A DNA stretch of 64,000 nucleotides from Aquimarina latercula DSM 2041 (GCF_000430645.1 NZ_AUMK01000017.1:37605-101604); one strand, 5' to 3'; positions 37,193-46,951 are shown, counted from the stretch's first letter. Translations and numbers: made by a program. Notes: generated by a model not told the origin, from the sequence alone.

Positions 37193-37645
37193 ATGAAAAA
37201 ACTAAATCTATTCTTAACCTTATTATTGACTATTACATTATTTTCATGCCGAAGTGATGATGATGGTACACTTGAAAACATTGAAATTACTGAAGCCAAT
37301 CTAATTGGGACTTGGGACCTTACTTCAGGAACAGAAAATGGAGAAAGCTATGAGCCTTTTTCTTGCGTTTATAGAATGACATTGGCCACAGATGCAAATG
37401 GTGAAAATGTTGCAACATTTGTTGAAGGGTACACAGAAAACGGTAATTGCCAAGAATCTACATCTGTTGATTACTGGTGGGCTCTATCTGGAAATAATTT
37501 AAATACAGGTATAGAAGATATTGATACGTATGATGAATCCGAAGAAATAATAGAATTAAGTTCTACTACATTAAGATTACGATATACAGAAGAAGAAGAA
37601 GAAGGTATCACGTATACATATGTAGATACATATACCAAACTATAA
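37193..37645 (+). CDS. lipocalin-like lipoprotein
   Basis: 150 aa. Lipoprotein signal MKKLNLFLTLLLTITLFSCRS with lipobox FSC. The mature part begins EANLIGTWDLTSG, the GxW motif that opens the lipocalin-like domain of many Bacteroidota lipoproteins, followed by beta-strands and a C-terminal LRLRYTEEEEEGITYTYVDTY. The ligand is unknown. Two cysteines (SCVYR, GNCQ) may form a disulfide. Monocistronic with a terminator shared with the convergent dgt. Confidence 0.75.
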   Translation: MKKLNLFLTLLLTITLFSCRSDDDGTLENIEITEANLIGTWDLTSGTENGESYEPFSCVYRMTLATDANGENVATFVEGYTENGNCQESTSVDYWWALSGNNLNTGIEDIDTYDESEEIIELSSTTLRLRYTEEEEEGITYTYVDTYTKL

Positions 37646-37660
37646 CTTCATTGCTAAAAA

Positions 37661-37697
37661 AATAAACCTATTGGACATCTATTCCGATAGGTTTATT
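37661..37697. terminator. bidirectional terminator between lipocalin-like gene and dgt
   Basis: A 15-bp stem (37661-37675, 37683-37697) with one G-U pair and a CATCTAT loop, flanked by an A run on the left. Confidence 0.85.
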
Positions 37698-39044
37698 CTA
37701 AACTTGTAACCCTTTAATCTTCTGAAATTTTAACAATGCATTACCATCTGTTAGGCTTGCCACATAATTACTTATACTAATTAGTCTAGTATATAGATCA
37801 TCACTTTTATAGTCAAAATTACTTCCTTCTGCTTTTAGAATTAATTTATCATAATTAGAAGCCTGTTGATTAATAAAATGATTTGTTGCGGTACAGTACC
37901 TATCTAAAAGAGTAGCGAGAATCTCGTATCCCGCAATTTCTTTTTCCACTACTTCTGAACTTTGATAAATTTTAGCAACGCTAATTTTAATAATATCATC
38001 GATTTGTGCCTCATACTTACTCTTATCAATAAGTGCCTCATCAAAATCTCCTTTTAGTATCTCTTCTTCGTGTTCTAAAAAGATATTTGCAGCTTCTTGT
38101 ATCAAGGTATTAATTGCTAATGCTCTTAAATAACTTAGGCGATCAGCTGTAGTGATCAGACTATTATATTTTGATGTATTGATTGTATCCTTTACTAACT
38201 TGATAAGATATTCTAGCGCATACTCTTCTTGTATCAATCCTAAATTAATACCATCTTCAAAATCAATAATGGTATAACAAATATCATCAGCAGCTTCTAC
38301 CAAAAAAGTTAATGGATGGCGGCTATAGGTGATTTCATCTCCTATTTTTTGAGAAAGTAACCCCATTTCTTCTGCTACTTCTTTAAAAAAGCTTGTTTCG
38401 TTTTGAAAATAGCCGAATTTCTTATGTGCAATATGTGAGGTTGGTTTTTTAGGCAACGATTCTTTAGGATATTTCATAAAGGCTCCTAACGTAGCATATG
38501 ATAGTCGTAAACCTCCTTCTATACCTTGTCTAGATTCTGTTAAAATCTTGAAACCATTTGCATTTCCTTCAAAATCTATAAGATCTTGATATTGTTTTGG
38601 AGTCAAATATTCTTTATACATTTTACCTTTTCCGGTAGCAAAATATTCTCCTATCGCTTTTTCTCCCGAATGTCCAAACGGAGGATTCCCGATATCATGA
38701 GATAAAGAAGCAGCCGCCACAATAGCTCCAAAATCATTAAATTGATATCCGTGAATGGTAGAAAGATGCGGATGTTTTTCTAAAATTTTTTTTCCTACTA
38801 CTCTGCCTAGAGAACGACCTACTACGGACACCTCTAAACTATGGGTTAATCTAGTATGAACAAAACTAGTTTTAGACAAAGGGATTACCTGAGTTTTATC
38901 CTGTAAACTCCTAAATGCCGAAGAAAATATAATTCTATCATAATCTACCTCAAAACCTAATCTAGTTTCATCTTGTTCTTTACGTAATCTTTTATTCGTA
39001 TCTCCCTGTCTTTTTAAGGATAGGAGCTGTTCCCAGTTCATCAT
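37698..39044 (-). CDS. dgt: deoxyguanosinetriphosphate triphosphohydrolase (dGTPase)
   Basis: 448-aa HD-domain enzyme that hydrolyses dGTP (and often other dNTPs) to the nucleoside and triphosphate. The metal ligands are recognisable: RLTHSLEV (His68), LSHDIGNPPFGH (His116-Asp117), and a later EAADDICYTIIDFEDG block carrying the distal Asp. It adjusts dNTP pools. Start M1 and M2 (39044, 39041) are both possible. It is the last gene of an apparent three-gene operon with two zinc-ribbon membrane proteins, 4 bp after the protease gene. Ribonucleotide reductase lies just beyond. Confidence 0.93.
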   Translation of the reverse strand: MMNWEQLLSLKRQGDTNKRLRKEQDETRLGFEVDYDRIIFSSAFRSLQDKTQVIPLSKTSFVHTRLTHSLEVSVVGRSLGRVVGKKILEKHPHLSTIHGYQFNDFGAIVAAASLSHDIGNPPFGHSGEKAIGEYFATGKGKMYKEYLTPKQYQDLIDFEGNANGFKILTESRQGIEGGLRLSYATLGAFMKYPKESLPKKPTSHIAHKKFGYFQNETSFFKEVAEEMGLLSQKIGDEITYSRHPLTFLVEAADDICYTIIDFEDGINLGLIQEEYALEYLIKLVKDTINTSKYNSLITTADRLSYLRALAINTLIQEAANIFLEHEEEILKGDFDEALIDKSKYEAQIDDIIKISVAKIYQSSEVVEKEIAGYEILATLLDRYCTATNHFINQQASNYDKLILKAEGSNFDYKSDDLYTRLISISNYVASLTDGNALLKFQKIKGLQV

Positions 39045-39048
39045 ACAA

Positions 39049-39795
39049 TCAGAATTCTAACAATGTACTATTGTAATAATAATAGTCCAAATATAACACT
39101 ATGAAGTTATGTATGAAATGAATTATCATCCCTATCCATAAAGTATTGTATTTATGCCTTAAATAACCTAACAAAAGCCCAAATGGAAAAATCCATAATA
39201 ATGATATTATAGAAAAATGAATCAATGCAAAAATAAAGGATGTAAGAATTATGGTAACTCTGGTACTAGTTATTTGATTTAATTGATTGTATAAAAAACC
39301 TCTAAACCCTAACTCCTCAAAAACTGGTGGAAAGATCGCAACAAAAAGAATTGCCCAAAACATAGGATTAGGATAATCAATATATCCTAAATAGTAATTA
39401 TATGATTCATCAGATAATTGGACATTAATAAACTCTACAGCATAATACACCACAAAACCACTGGCTACAGGTACTAATAGATATCCTAAAAGAGCTAAGG
39501 GTTGAATTTTGGGAAACCTATATAATTTTATAATATTCTTAAAATCGAAAAAAGCAAAACCAATCATCAATAGTGCAAAAACACTTTCGACTGCGATCTC
39601 TTGAATCAAAGAAGTATCATCTTGATATACAAAATAATTAATCACAAGAAAAAGAAGCATCACTATATAAAAAGCAATCACTAAATTAAGCTGCTGACTT
39701 TTTTCTTTTTGTACTATTTTTTTTATTGAAGCTCCACAATTTGGACAAAAATTCCTAACATTATCCAAAGATGTATTACACGTTTTACAAATCAT
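39049..39795 (-). CDS. CPBP (CAAX-type) intramembrane metalloprotease with N-terminal zinc ribbon
   Basis: 248 aa. An N-terminal zinc ribbon (Cys3, Cys6, Cys17, Cys20) is followed by about six membrane helices. The active-site motifs of the CPBP/Abi family are present: EExxxR (Glu160, Glu161, Arg165), FxxxH (His193) and HxxxN (His226, Asn230). Such enzymes are intramembrane glutamic-type proteases related to Rce1; in bacteria several protect against bacteriocins or process peptides. The substrate here is unknown. It sits between a zinc-ribbon membrane protein and dgt on one strand with tiny gaps, suggesting co-expression. Confidence 0.86.
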   Translation of the reverse strand: MICKTCNTSLDNVRNFCPNCGASIKKIVQKEKSQQLNLVIAFYIVMLLFLVINYFVYQDDTSLIQEIAVESVFALLMIGFAFFDFKNIIKLYRFPKIQPLALLGYLLVPVASGFVVYYAVEFINVQLSDESYNYYLGYIDYPNPMFWAILFVAIFPPVFEELGFRGFLYNQLNQITSTRVTIILTSFIFALIHFSIISLLWIFPFGLLLGYLRHKYNTLWIGMIIHFIHNFIVLYLDYYYYNSTLLEF

Positions 39796-39805
39796 ATTAT
39801 TTAAC

Positions 39806-40303
39806 TTACTTCTTGGAGTATTGAGAAGCAGAATATACTCCCTTTGCTAAAAAAGCGATTATAACAATTTTGAATATAATACCTTTAAAAATTGTCGTAG
39901 GTTCTGCAATAGTTATGATTGCCAAAATGGTAAGATAAAGTAACAATCCTGATAAAATTGCTGCAAAAGGTTTTTTTTGTGACCAATATGCGAGCACCAA
40001 ATATATAGCAGCTATTACCATTTGTGCTATTAACTCTCCAGTATCTTGAGTTCTAAAAAAATAAATTAAACCAACTACAAAACTAATTCCGGCCATCCAA
40101 TACAATGTTTTTCTAGCAGAATTAATCCTTTTATGATCATCCATTATTTGATTTTTCTTCATCGCCTTTCGAGCATGATAAACGGCTTTTTCTTTTTCAT
40201 CACCATTCTCTGGAAAACCACATTCTGTACAAAATTTAGATTCTAAATTGATTTCGGTATTACATTGTGAACATAATGGTCGTTGGATAGTTATTTCTTC
40301 CAT
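39806..40303 (-). CDS. zinc-ribbon membrane protein
   Basis: 165 aa. An N-terminal zinc ribbon (CSQC and CTEC pairs in the first 35 residues) is followed by a charged helix and four membrane segments (about 70-90, 93-108, 112-130, 132-155). No enzyme motif visible. It starts the operon with the CPBP protease and dgt (10-bp gap), and shares the ribbon-plus-membrane layout of the protease, which hints at a shared role. Function unknown. Confidence 0.7.
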   Translation of the reverse strand: MEEITIQRPLCSQCNTEINLESKFCTECGFPENGDEKEKAVYHARKAMKKNQIMDDHKRINSARKTLYWMAGISFVVGLIYFFRTQDTGELIAQMVIAAIYLVLAYWSQKKPFAAILSGLLLYLTILAIITIAEPTTIFKGIIFKIVIIAFLAKGVYSASQYSKK

Positions 40304-40452
40304 AATCGTAAGTTATATAAATCTAAGGGTATTAATCACAAGATACTTTTTAATTTTATATATAAATTAAAGAAGCTCTTCTCTTACGTAAGTGTCATTA
40401 TCAATGGATTTGTTACTGCGCTATTTTAGAAATAAAAATTACAATTAAACAA

Positions 40453-40487
40453 AAAAGGGAAGCTTCTATACAGAAAACTTCCCTTTT
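40453..40487 (-). terminator. terminator of nrdA
   Basis: AAAAGGGAAG/CTTCCCTTTT stem (40453-40462, 40478-40487) and 15-nt loop. The minus-strand reading ends in a T run, as expected 20 bp after the nrdA stop. Confidence 0.82.
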
Positions 40488-40508
40488 GCCCTATTTAAAT
40501 GGTCTTAA

Positions 40509-42980
40509 TTAAGACCCACACATTAAACAATCATCCCCTTCAGCTTCTTTTGATTGCGCTATTAACGCTTTCAATTCTTCTGGAGTTAAGGAGGTACCTT
40601 CTGCAGAAACCTGCACAGCTTCTGGCTGCTCTTCTGTTTTAGAAGCTGATTGCGCTTCCATTACTTGAGCCGCTGCCACTGCTACTTGCTCCGCTTGTGG
40701 TTGTTCTTTCTTTTCAGTCTTAAGCGTAAACTTAATTGCATCTACTGCAGATTTTGTTCTCAGGTAATACATACCTGTTTTTAATCCACTCTTCCAAGCA
40801 TAGAAATGCATTGAAGTAAGTTTTGCCATCGTAGCACCTTCCATAAATAAGTTTAGCGACTGCGATTGATCTATAAAATATCCTCTATGACGAGACATAT
40901 CTATAATATCCTTCATACTCAATTCCCAAACTGTTTTATACAACTCTTTAAGGTCTTGAGGAATGATATCTATATTCTGGATAGATCCATTGGCACGCAT
41001 AATAGCATCCTTAAGATCATCGCTCCATAAATTTAATTTTACTAAATCTTCTAATAAATGTTTATTTACTACAATAAATTCACCAGATAACACACGTCTT
41101 GTATAGATATTACTTGTGTAAGGCTCAAACGCTTCGTTATTTCCTAAAATCTGAGAAGTTGATGCTGTTGGCATAGGAGCAACTAATAATGAGTTACGAA
41201 CCCCATTCTCTAACACTTCTTTTCTAAGACTGGCCCAATTCCAACGTCCACTTAATTCTTCATCTTTAATTCCCCATAAATTATGTTGGAATTCTCCTTT
41301 AGATATTGGTGATCCTTCATAAGATTGATATGGACCATCTGCAGTAGCTTCTTCCATAGACGCTGTTACTGCAGCAAAATATAAAGTTTCAAAAATTTCT
41401 TGATTCAGTTTCTTAGCCTCATCACTAGTAAAAGGCATACGCAATTGAATAAAAGTATCCGCAAGTCCTTGTACTCCTAATCCAATAGGACGATGACGCA
41501 TATTAGAATTCTCAGCTTCTTTTACAGGATAATAATTACGATCTATTACTTTATTTAAGTTTTTTGTTACTCGTTTTGTAATTCTAAAAAGCTCTTCGTG
41601 ATCAAATGCTCCATTTTTTACAAACATTGGTAACGCAATAGATGCCAAATTACATACTGCTACCTCATCAGGACTAGTGTACTCCATAATTTCTGTACAC
41701 AAGTTAGAAGAACGAATAGTTCCCAAATTCTGCTGATTAGATTTACGATTTGCCGCATCTTTATACAACATGTATGGAGTTCCAGTTTCAATCTGAGATT
41801 CTAGAATTTTCTCCCAAAGCTCACGCGCTTTTATAGTTCTACGCCCTTTTCCTTCTGCTTCGAAACGTAAATATTCTTTTTCGAATTCATCACTATGAAT
41901 ATCAAATAATCCTGGACATTCATTAGGACACATTAATGTCCATTCTGCATCTTCTTGTACACGTTTCATAAATAGATCCGGAATCCACATTGCATAGAAT
42001 AAATCACGAGCACGCATTTCTTCTTTACCATGGTTTTTCTTAAGATCTAAGAAATCAAATATATCTGCATGCCATGGTTCTACATAAATAGCAAAAGAAC
42101 CTTTACGCTTTCCTCCACCTTGATCTACATAACGCGCGGTATCATTAAATACACGTAACATAGGAACTATACCATTCGATGTCCCATTAGTACCTGCAAT
42201 ATAAGATCCTGTAGCTCTAACATTATGTATAGACAATCCAATTCCTCCAGCAGATTGTGAAATCTTCGCTGTTTGTTTCAACGTGTCATAGATTCCATCA
42301 ATACTATCATCTTTTGTTGCCAATAAGAAACAAGATGACATTTGTGGTTTTGGAGTTCCGGAATTAAATAACGTAGGTGTAGCGTGTGTAAAGTATTTTT
42401 TAGACATTAATTCATAGGTCTCAATTGCTGCATCTAAATCATTTAGATGAATTCCAATTGAAACTCTCATTAACATATGTTGTGGACGTTCTGCAATCTG
42501 ACCATTAATTTTTAATAAGTAAGAACGCTCTAATGTTTTAAAACCAAAATAATCGTAACCAAAATCTCTATTATAAATAATTGTAGAGTCTAACTTTTCT
42601 TTATTTGCCATGATCACATCATATACTTCATCCGAGATCAGTGGTGCTTTTTTCTCAGTTCTTGGATTCACATATTCATATAAATCTGTAACAACTTCAG
42701 AAAATGTCTTCTTTGTATTTTTATGTAAATTAGAAACTGATATACGTGCAGCCAACTTAGCATAGTCTGGATGTGCTATTGTCATAGTCGCAGCAATCTC
42801 TGCAGCAAGATTATCCAGTTCACTAGTAGTTACACCATCATACAAGCCTTCTATTACCCGCATCGCTACCTTTACTGGATCAACGAGAGCGTTTAACCCA
42901 TAACACAACTTCCTTACCCTTGCGGTAATTTTGTCAAACATAATTGGCTCCTTGTGACCGTCTCTTTTTACTACATACAT
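40509..42980 (-). CDS. nrdA: ribonucleoside-diphosphate reductase alpha subunit (class I)
   Basis: 823 aa catalytic subunit that reduces ribonucleotides to deoxyribonucleotides. An N-terminal ATP-cone (about 1-90, [16 protein letters not shown]) senses ATP/dATP. The barrel carries the substrate cysteines ([31 protein letters not shown]), [12 protein letters not shown] and the radical-transfer [21 protein letters not shown] block. The C-terminal CLMCGS pair is the redox relay to thioredoxin. An unstructured Ala/Glu/Gln-rich linker (about 755-805) lies before it. It follows nrdB, with 316 bp between, which contains a long inverted repeat. Confidence 0.96.
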   Translation of the reverse strand: MYVVKRDGHKEPIMFDKITARVRKLCYGLNALVDPVKVAMRVIEGLYDGVTTSELDNLAAEIAATMTIAHPDYAKLAARISVSNLHKNTKKTFSEVVTDLYEYVNPRTEKKAPLISDEVYDVIMANKEKLDSTIIYNRDFGYDYFGFKTLERSYLLKINGQIAERPQHMLMRVSIGIHLNDLDAAIETYELMSKKYFTHATPTLFNSGTPKPQMSSCFLLATKDDSIDGIYDTLKQTAKISQSAGGIGLSIHNVRATGSYIAGTNGTSNGIVPMLRVFNDTARYVDQGGGKRKGSFAIYVEPWHADIFDFLDLKKNHGKEEMRARDLFYAMWIPDLFMKRVQEDAEWTLMCPNECPGLFDIHSDEFEKEYLRFEAEGKGRRTIKARELWEKILESQIETGTPYMLYKDAANRKSNQQNLGTIRSSNLCTEIMEYTSPDEVAVCNLASIALPMFVKNGAFDHEELFRITKRVTKNLNKVIDRNYYPVKEAENSNMRHRPIGLGVQGLADTFIQLRMPFTSDEAKKLNQEIFETLYFAAVTASMEEATADGPYQSYEGSPISKGEFQHNLWGIKDEELSGRWNWASLRKEVLENGVRNSLLVAPMPTASTSQILGNNEAFEPYTSNIYTRRVLSGEFIVVNKHLLEDLVKLNLWSDDLKDAIMRANGSIQNIDIIPQDLKELYKTVWELSMKDIIDMSRHRGYFIDQSQSLNLFMEGATMAKLTSMHFYAWKSGLKTGMYYLRTKSAVDAIKFTLKTEKKEQPQAEQVAVAAAQVMEAQSASKTEEQPEAVQVSAEGTSLTPEELKALIAQSKEAEGDDCLMCGS

Positions 42981-43211
42981 ACGTTTTTGGTTTTTATAAA
43001 ATTCTTCTTCTGAAGAACTATGGTGTTAATTTGTGTTTATATTCCTCTATTTTCTTGAAAGCTATAATTATAATTGATCTCCCCCGAAATCAGATACTAA
43101 AATGAAGCCTCTGTATTATGATAATCAGAGTTATTCTCATTAATTAAAATATAACTATATGACTTTCGCCTTCTTTTGTTTCTTTGTAAGCTTTTAGAAA
43201 GCTTTATCAAA

Positions 43212-43259
43212 CTGAGCTAATCGCTATTTAAATAGAAGTACTATTCTTAATTAGCTCAG
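43212..43259. promoter_or_regulatory. inverted repeat between nrdB and nrdA
   Basis: Perfect 10-bp arms CTGAGCTAAT (43212-43221) and ATTAGCTCAG (43250-43259) enclose 28 nt that contain two further self-complementary stretches. No T run follows on either strand, so it is not a simple terminator. It could be an mRNA processing, stability or binding element controlling the ratio of the two subunits. The remaining 316-bp gap holds no other gene. Confidence 0.45.
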
Positions 43260-43296
43260 AATGAATATATCCTTAATTTGAAATGATTTCTAAAGA

Positions 43297-44274
43297 TTAA
43301 AAATCAGCATCAAAACTTATTTTATTTTCTTCTGTATCTTTATTAAGAACTCCTGCCTTTTGATATTCTGACACTCGTTTTTCAAAGAAATTTGTTTTCC
43401 CTTGCAATGAAATCATATCCATAAAATCAAATGGATTTGCAGTTCCATATTCTTTTTCACATTCTAATTCGGACAACAATCTATCGGTAACAAACTCTAA
43501 ATATTGAGTCATTAGGTTTGCATTCATACCAATCAAACTTACCGGAAGAGATTCTGTAACAAACTCTCTTTCTATATTAAGAGCATCTACAATAATTTCT
43601 CTAATTCTATCTTTTGGTACTTTATTAACTAAATGTTTATTGTGTAGGTGTACTGCAAAATCACAATGTACTCCTTCGTCTCTAGAAATTAGTTCATTAG
43701 AAAAAGTAAGACCTGGCATTAAACCACGTTTCTTTAACCAAAAAATAGAACAAAATGCTCCAGAGAAGAAAATACCTTCTACCGCTGCAAAAGCTATTAA
43801 TCGCTCAGCAAAAGAATCCGACTCGATCCATTTTAATGCCCAATCCGCTTTTTTCTTAATTGCAGGAAAATTATCTATTGCTTTAAATAAAATATCTTTC
43901 TCCTTTTCATCCTTTACATACGTATCGATTAGTAACGAATATGTTTCTGAATGAATATTCTCCATCATGATCTGAAAACCATAAAAGAATTTTGCTTCGC
44001 TATACTGAACTTCATTTACGAAATTCTCTGCTAAATTTTCATTCACAATTCCGTCTGAAGCTGCAAAAAATGCTAAAATGTGTTTAATAAAATATCTTTC
44101 GTCATTTGTTAACTTAGTTGCCCAGTCAGTAATATCCTGATGTAAGTCAATTTCTTCAGCTGTCCAGAAACTAGCTTCTGATTTTTTATACCAATCCCAA
44201 ATATCATGATGTTTGATAGGAAAAATAACAAATCTGTCTTTATTTTCTTGTAAAATTGGCTCTACTGCATTCAT
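43297..44274 (-). CDS. nrdB: ribonucleoside-diphosphate reductase beta subunit (class Ia type)
   Basis: 325 aa di-iron/tyrosyl-radical subunit that supplies the radical to NrdA. The metal ligands occur in [24 protein letters not shown] and RDEGVHCDF, and the radical tyrosine is expected in the SETYSLL segment, so a tyrosyl radical type (class Ia) is likely rather than an R2c type. Normal length for the family. It precedes nrdA. Immediately upstream are two exact tandem copies of GTTTTCAACA (+ strand reading), a candidate control site. Confidence 0.95.
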   Translation of the reverse strand: MNAVEPILQENKDRFVIFPIKHHDIWDWYKKSEASFWTAEEIDLHQDITDWATKLTNDERYFIKHILAFFAASDGIVNENLAENFVNEVQYSEAKFFYGFQIMMENIHSETYSLLIDTYVKDEKEKDILFKAIDNFPAIKKKADWALKWIESDSFAERLIAFAAVEGIFFSGAFCSIFWLKKRGLMPGLTFSNELISRDEGVHCDFAVHLHNKHLVNKVPKDRIREIIVDALNIEREFVTESLPVSLIGMNANLMTQYLEFVTDRLLSELECEKEYGTANPFDFMDMISLQGKTNFFEKRVSEYQKAGVLNKDTEENKISFDADF

Positions 44275-44648
44275 CTTTTTTTCTTTAAGCTAGTTCTATG
44301 TTTTTTTGTTTCCGCTACGGACTAACAAAGATCAAAAAATGCTCTAGAAGTTTCACAAAAAATTAGGAAACGTTTTCAACAAAGTTTTCAACACGAAGGG
44401 AATTAACCTATAAAAATCAACAATTCATATGTTTTATTTAAAATATTGACAATCAATTATTTAATCGTTAAAAAAAAGATATAAACATCGTTGTTAGTAA
44501 CCTCAAAAACCACTTATTTTTCACCTGTTACCGAGGTTTTTTTACACTAAAAAAACAAAACCAAAAAACAAGCAATTTTACGGCAAAACCACATCTTAAT
44601 AATTGTAAATAAAAATCAATTTTTATTGTTTAAAACAATAAAAAAAAG
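44275..44648. other. non-coding region upstream of nrdB
   Basis: Contains the nrdB promoter region and the tandem GTTTTCAACA repeats. At 44497-44541 a + strand hairpin candidate (AACCTC/GAGGTT or AAAAACC/GGTTTTT) is followed by a T run, but no + strand gene precedes it. Otherwise AT-rich with nothing recognisable. Confidence 0.4.
44372..44393. repeat. tandem GTTTTCAACA repeat upstream of nrdB
   Basis: Two identical 10-mers at 44372-44381 and 44384-44393, 12 bp apart. The TTTTCAACA part differs at two positions from the DnaA box TTATCCACA. Placed about 100-120 bp before the nrdB start; DnaA control of nrd genes is known in Escherichia coli, but here it is only a hypothesis. Confidence 0.45.
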
Positions 44649-44681
44649 AAAAATCATATGCGTTATTCACATATGATTTTT
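44649..44681 (-). terminator. terminator of the 44712-45446 lipoprotein gene
   Basis: AAAAATCATATG/CATATGATTTTT stem (44649-44660, 44670-44681), 9-nt loop, T run on the minus strand. Confidence 0.85.
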
Positions 44682-44711
44682 CCAAAACAGTATTTTATTA
44701 TTTTATTTCTT

Positions 44712-45446
44712 CTATGGCCAAGAAAAAGTTTCTCCAGTAGCATGATTTGTATATGTACCTGTCCCATCAGATAACCAAACAAAACTTTCAGTCAATACTC
44801 CTAACTCAAATGCTTTTATAGATCCTGATTGATCTACTTCATTGTACACAAGCTCTATCCCATTATCACTCTGATCTTTTATGCTAAAGTTGATAATGCT
44901 TCCTGTTTTACTAAATGTCATTAATACGAAGTCTCCTCCTTCTCCATTGAATCTTACATCATAGAAATTACCATCTTTACTTATTTTACCTTCATAGAAG
45001 GTTCTACGGACACCAGATTCCTCTATATCGTATGTAAAATAATCATAAGTAGCATCTGATGTTACCGTGTAATACAATGTAACCCCACCATAACTCCAAA
45101 CCCAAGTACGAGTATTTCTTCCATTTTTTCCTATAATACTTTGTTGTTCTGCATCACCTGGAATTGAAAGAAAAACCGACGAATATGCCAATGCTTGTAC
45201 TTGTAAAGTCGACAACGTAAATACTGCACTGGAAGCATACGTATTCTGTTGAGCATATTGTTCCATATCATCAGGTGCCTCAATATTCTCAATAGATTCT
45301 TGATACTGTTCTATACGACCTTGAATATTCTCTAATTGATCTTCATTTTCAATAATTACCCCATCATCCTCACTGCTACAGGATTGAAACATTATTGCAA
45401 TTGCCATCATCACTATTACACTTATACTTTTAAATTTTGTTTTCAT
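44712..45446 (-). CDS. lipoprotein of unknown function in the ECF sigma locus
   Basis: 244 aa. Lipoprotein signal with lipobox QSC (Cys23): MKTKFKSISVIVMMAIAIMFQSC. Residues 25-60 are acidic and helical (NEDQLENIQGRIEQYQESIENIEAP), followed by a beta-rich domain with repeated aromatic strands (WVWSYGGVTLYYTVTSDATYDYFTYDIEESG). No family recognised. Its upstream motif (45481-45512) is the same as that of the lipoprotein at 51180-51833, pointing to a common regulator. Confidence 0.72.
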   Translation of the reverse strand: MKTKFKSISVIVMMAIAIMFQSCSSEDDGVIIENEDQLENIQGRIEQYQESIENIEAPDDMEQYAQQNTYASSAVFTLSTLQVQALAYSSVFLSIPGDAEQQSIIGKNGRNTRTWVWSYGGVTLYYTVTSDATYDYFTYDIEESGVRRTFYEGKISKDGNFYDVRFNGEGGDFVLMTFSKTGSIINFSIKDQSDNGIELVYNEVDQSGSIKAFELGVLTESFVWLSDGTGTYTNHATGETFSWP

Positions 45447-45480
45447 TATTTTTTCTTTTAATTGTTAGATAATTTACTTC

Positions 45481-45512
45481 TTAGTATTCATCGAACCACT
45501 TAGGTAAACATT
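45481..45512 (-). promoter_or_regulatory. candidate ECF-sigma promoter, lipoprotein gene 44712-45446
   Basis: On the + strand TTAGTATTC (45481-45489), 11 nt, TAGGTAAACATT (45501-45512). Read on the minus strand this is AATGTTTACCTA-N11-GAATACTAA, a -35/-10-like layout 35 nt before the start codon. Identical in both halves to the element at 51858-51889. Confidence 0.6.
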
Positions 45513-45535
45513 TCGAATACTTTTTTTCAAAAAAA

Positions 45536-46894
45536 TTAAAGTTTTTTAAACTCCACCCTTCTATTTTTAGCTTTAGCTTCGAGTGTATTTTCTTTAGAAA
45601 TAGGATCACTTTCTCCTTTACCATTGGTTTCTAACCTAGATCTATCAATCCCAAATTCATCCACAAGAACATTTTTTACAGAAACAGCTCTTTTTTTAGA
45701 TAGTTTTTGATTAAAAACTTCATCTCCATCTTTATCTGTATGACCAGTTATTGACACTTTGATAGTAGGATTATCTGAAAGAATCTTTGCAATTTTTTTA
45801 ATTGTACCATATGATGCAGATTTCACAGATGCTTTTCCTGTATCGAATGTAATTCCGTAAGTGACTAATTTCCCTTCTGTAATTAATTTATTACGCATAT
45901 CAGGTTTTCCCACTGCATATCTTATATTACCAACATAATAGAATGTGTTTTCTGGTTTTGTTTGAGAAAAGAATTTTACATTTTTAAGCACAGTAGTTTT
46001 CTCAAATGCTCTTGGAATATCAAATACTTTTTTCTCATCAATATATATTCTCATTCGTTGCTTTTGTTTCCAAATAGAGATGTGCATTTTTTCTCCTCTA
46101 CTATTATTCTTTTTATCCAACTGAGCTATCTGTTTATCTGAACTTAAGTTTAGTTTACCATCAGAACAATATTTGTGCACATCTACTTTTCCGCCATAGC
46201 TGTTTCCTCCACGAATAGCAAAAGCAAATCCATTTTTACCTGGAGTATGGTCTTGTAATTCATACCCTGAATTTTCTACATCAGAAAACACCACCATTAA
46301 ATCACGTTGATACGCATACTCAGACACATCATAATCAAACACTACATCATATTCTAAAGTAAAATTCTCAGGAAACTCTTCTATAAATTCAGGAACATAA
46401 GACCCCTTTCCGGCACCTATTTGTATAAAACGTCCTTCTGTATTATTTAAAGTTACAACCTCTGCTGAGTTCGAAGAATTCCAACGTGCAGGCAAATCTC
46501 CTATTTCGTCTTGGCTAAAATCTTCGAATGCTATTACATTTTCGCCAGCTACAAAATCAAACTTGGAATATGCTGCAAAAGAAGGTTTGGTATCTGTTTC
46601 GCCTATTTCATGTTCTACTTCATTATCAGAAGAAATAACAGCACCCTTTTTCTTTTTAGTTTTCTTGCTCTTGTTCTTCTTTTTCTTCTTTTTAGGTTTT
46701 CCATCAACAGTATCATCTATCGTTTTACTTGTTTTTTTGGATACTTTTTCTTCTGTCTTCTTTAAAACAGTTTTTTCTGCCGCCCTTTCTGCAGTTTTTG
46801 CTACTTTTTTCCAAAACTGTGCTTCTATATTCTGAGGTATACACATCATAAAAAACAACACTGCTATTCCTATTATTTGTTTTGTAGTTTTCAT
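45536..46894 (-). CDS. OmpA-family protein with lysine-rich segment and LamG-like middle domain
   Basis: 452 aa with signal peptide (cleavage after IEAQ). Residues about 25-65 are basic and helical, then follows a lysine-dominated run at about 67-84 (KPKKKKKKNKSKKTKKKK). A beta-sandwich region (about 110-330) carries FEDFSQDEIGDLPARW and FTLEYDVVFDY, resembling a carbohydrate-binding or LamG-like fold. The last 110 residues are the OmpA C-terminal peptidoglycan-binding domain (SITGHTDKDGDEVFNQKLSKKRA, AKNRRVEFKKL). It should tie the envelope to peptidoglycan. A weak copy of the ECF-like motif is found 26 nt upstream. Confidence 0.85.
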   Translation of the reverse strand: MKTTKQIIGIAVLFFMMCIPQNIEAQFWKKVAKTAERAAEKTVLKKTEEKVSKKTSKTIDDTVDGKPKKKKKKNKSKKTKKKKGAVISSDNEVEHEIGETDTKPSFAAYSKFDFVAGENVIAFEDFSQDEIGDLPARWNSSNSAEVVTLNNTEGRFIQIGAGKGSYVPEFIEEFPENFTLEYDVVFDYDVSEYAYQRDLMVVFSDVENSGYELQDHTPGKNGFAFAIRGGNSYGGKVDVHKYCSDGKLNLSSDKQIAQLDKKNNSRGEKMHISIWKQKQRMRIYIDEKKVFDIPRAFEKTTVLKNVKFFSQTKPENTFYYVGNIRYAVGKPDMRNKLITEGKLVTYGITFDTGKASVKSASYGTIKKIAKILSDNPTIKVSITGHTDKDGDEVFNQKLSKKRAVSVKNVLVDEFGIDRSRLETNGKGESDPISKENTLEAKAKNRRVEFKKL

Positions 46895-46919
46895 AATACT
46901 AATTGTTTGGTTTTGTCTC

Positions 46920-46951
46920 TTTGTGTACGTTTTAGAAAAAAGGTTAACTTT
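46920..46951 (-). promoter_or_regulatory. weaker ECF-like promoter element, OmpA-family gene
   Basis: TTTGTGTAC (46920-46928), 11 nt, AAGGTTAACTTT (46940-46951) on the + strand. Minus reading AAAGTTAACCTT-N11-GTACACAAA matches the two lipoprotein elements at 9 of 12 and 6 of 9 positions with the same spacing and the same 26-nt distance to the start codon. Confidence 0.45.

Noticed and set aside
37698..39044. dgt as a dedicated antiphage gene
   Set aside because: Standard length and motifs of a housekeeping dGTPase; no defence-island neighbours or mobile-element signs, so kept only as a low-weight idea.
46511..46835. Two + strand frames rich in Phe and Leu
   Set aside because: They are the reverse of the lysine-rich run in the OmpA-family gene (AAA/AAG read as TTT/CTT).
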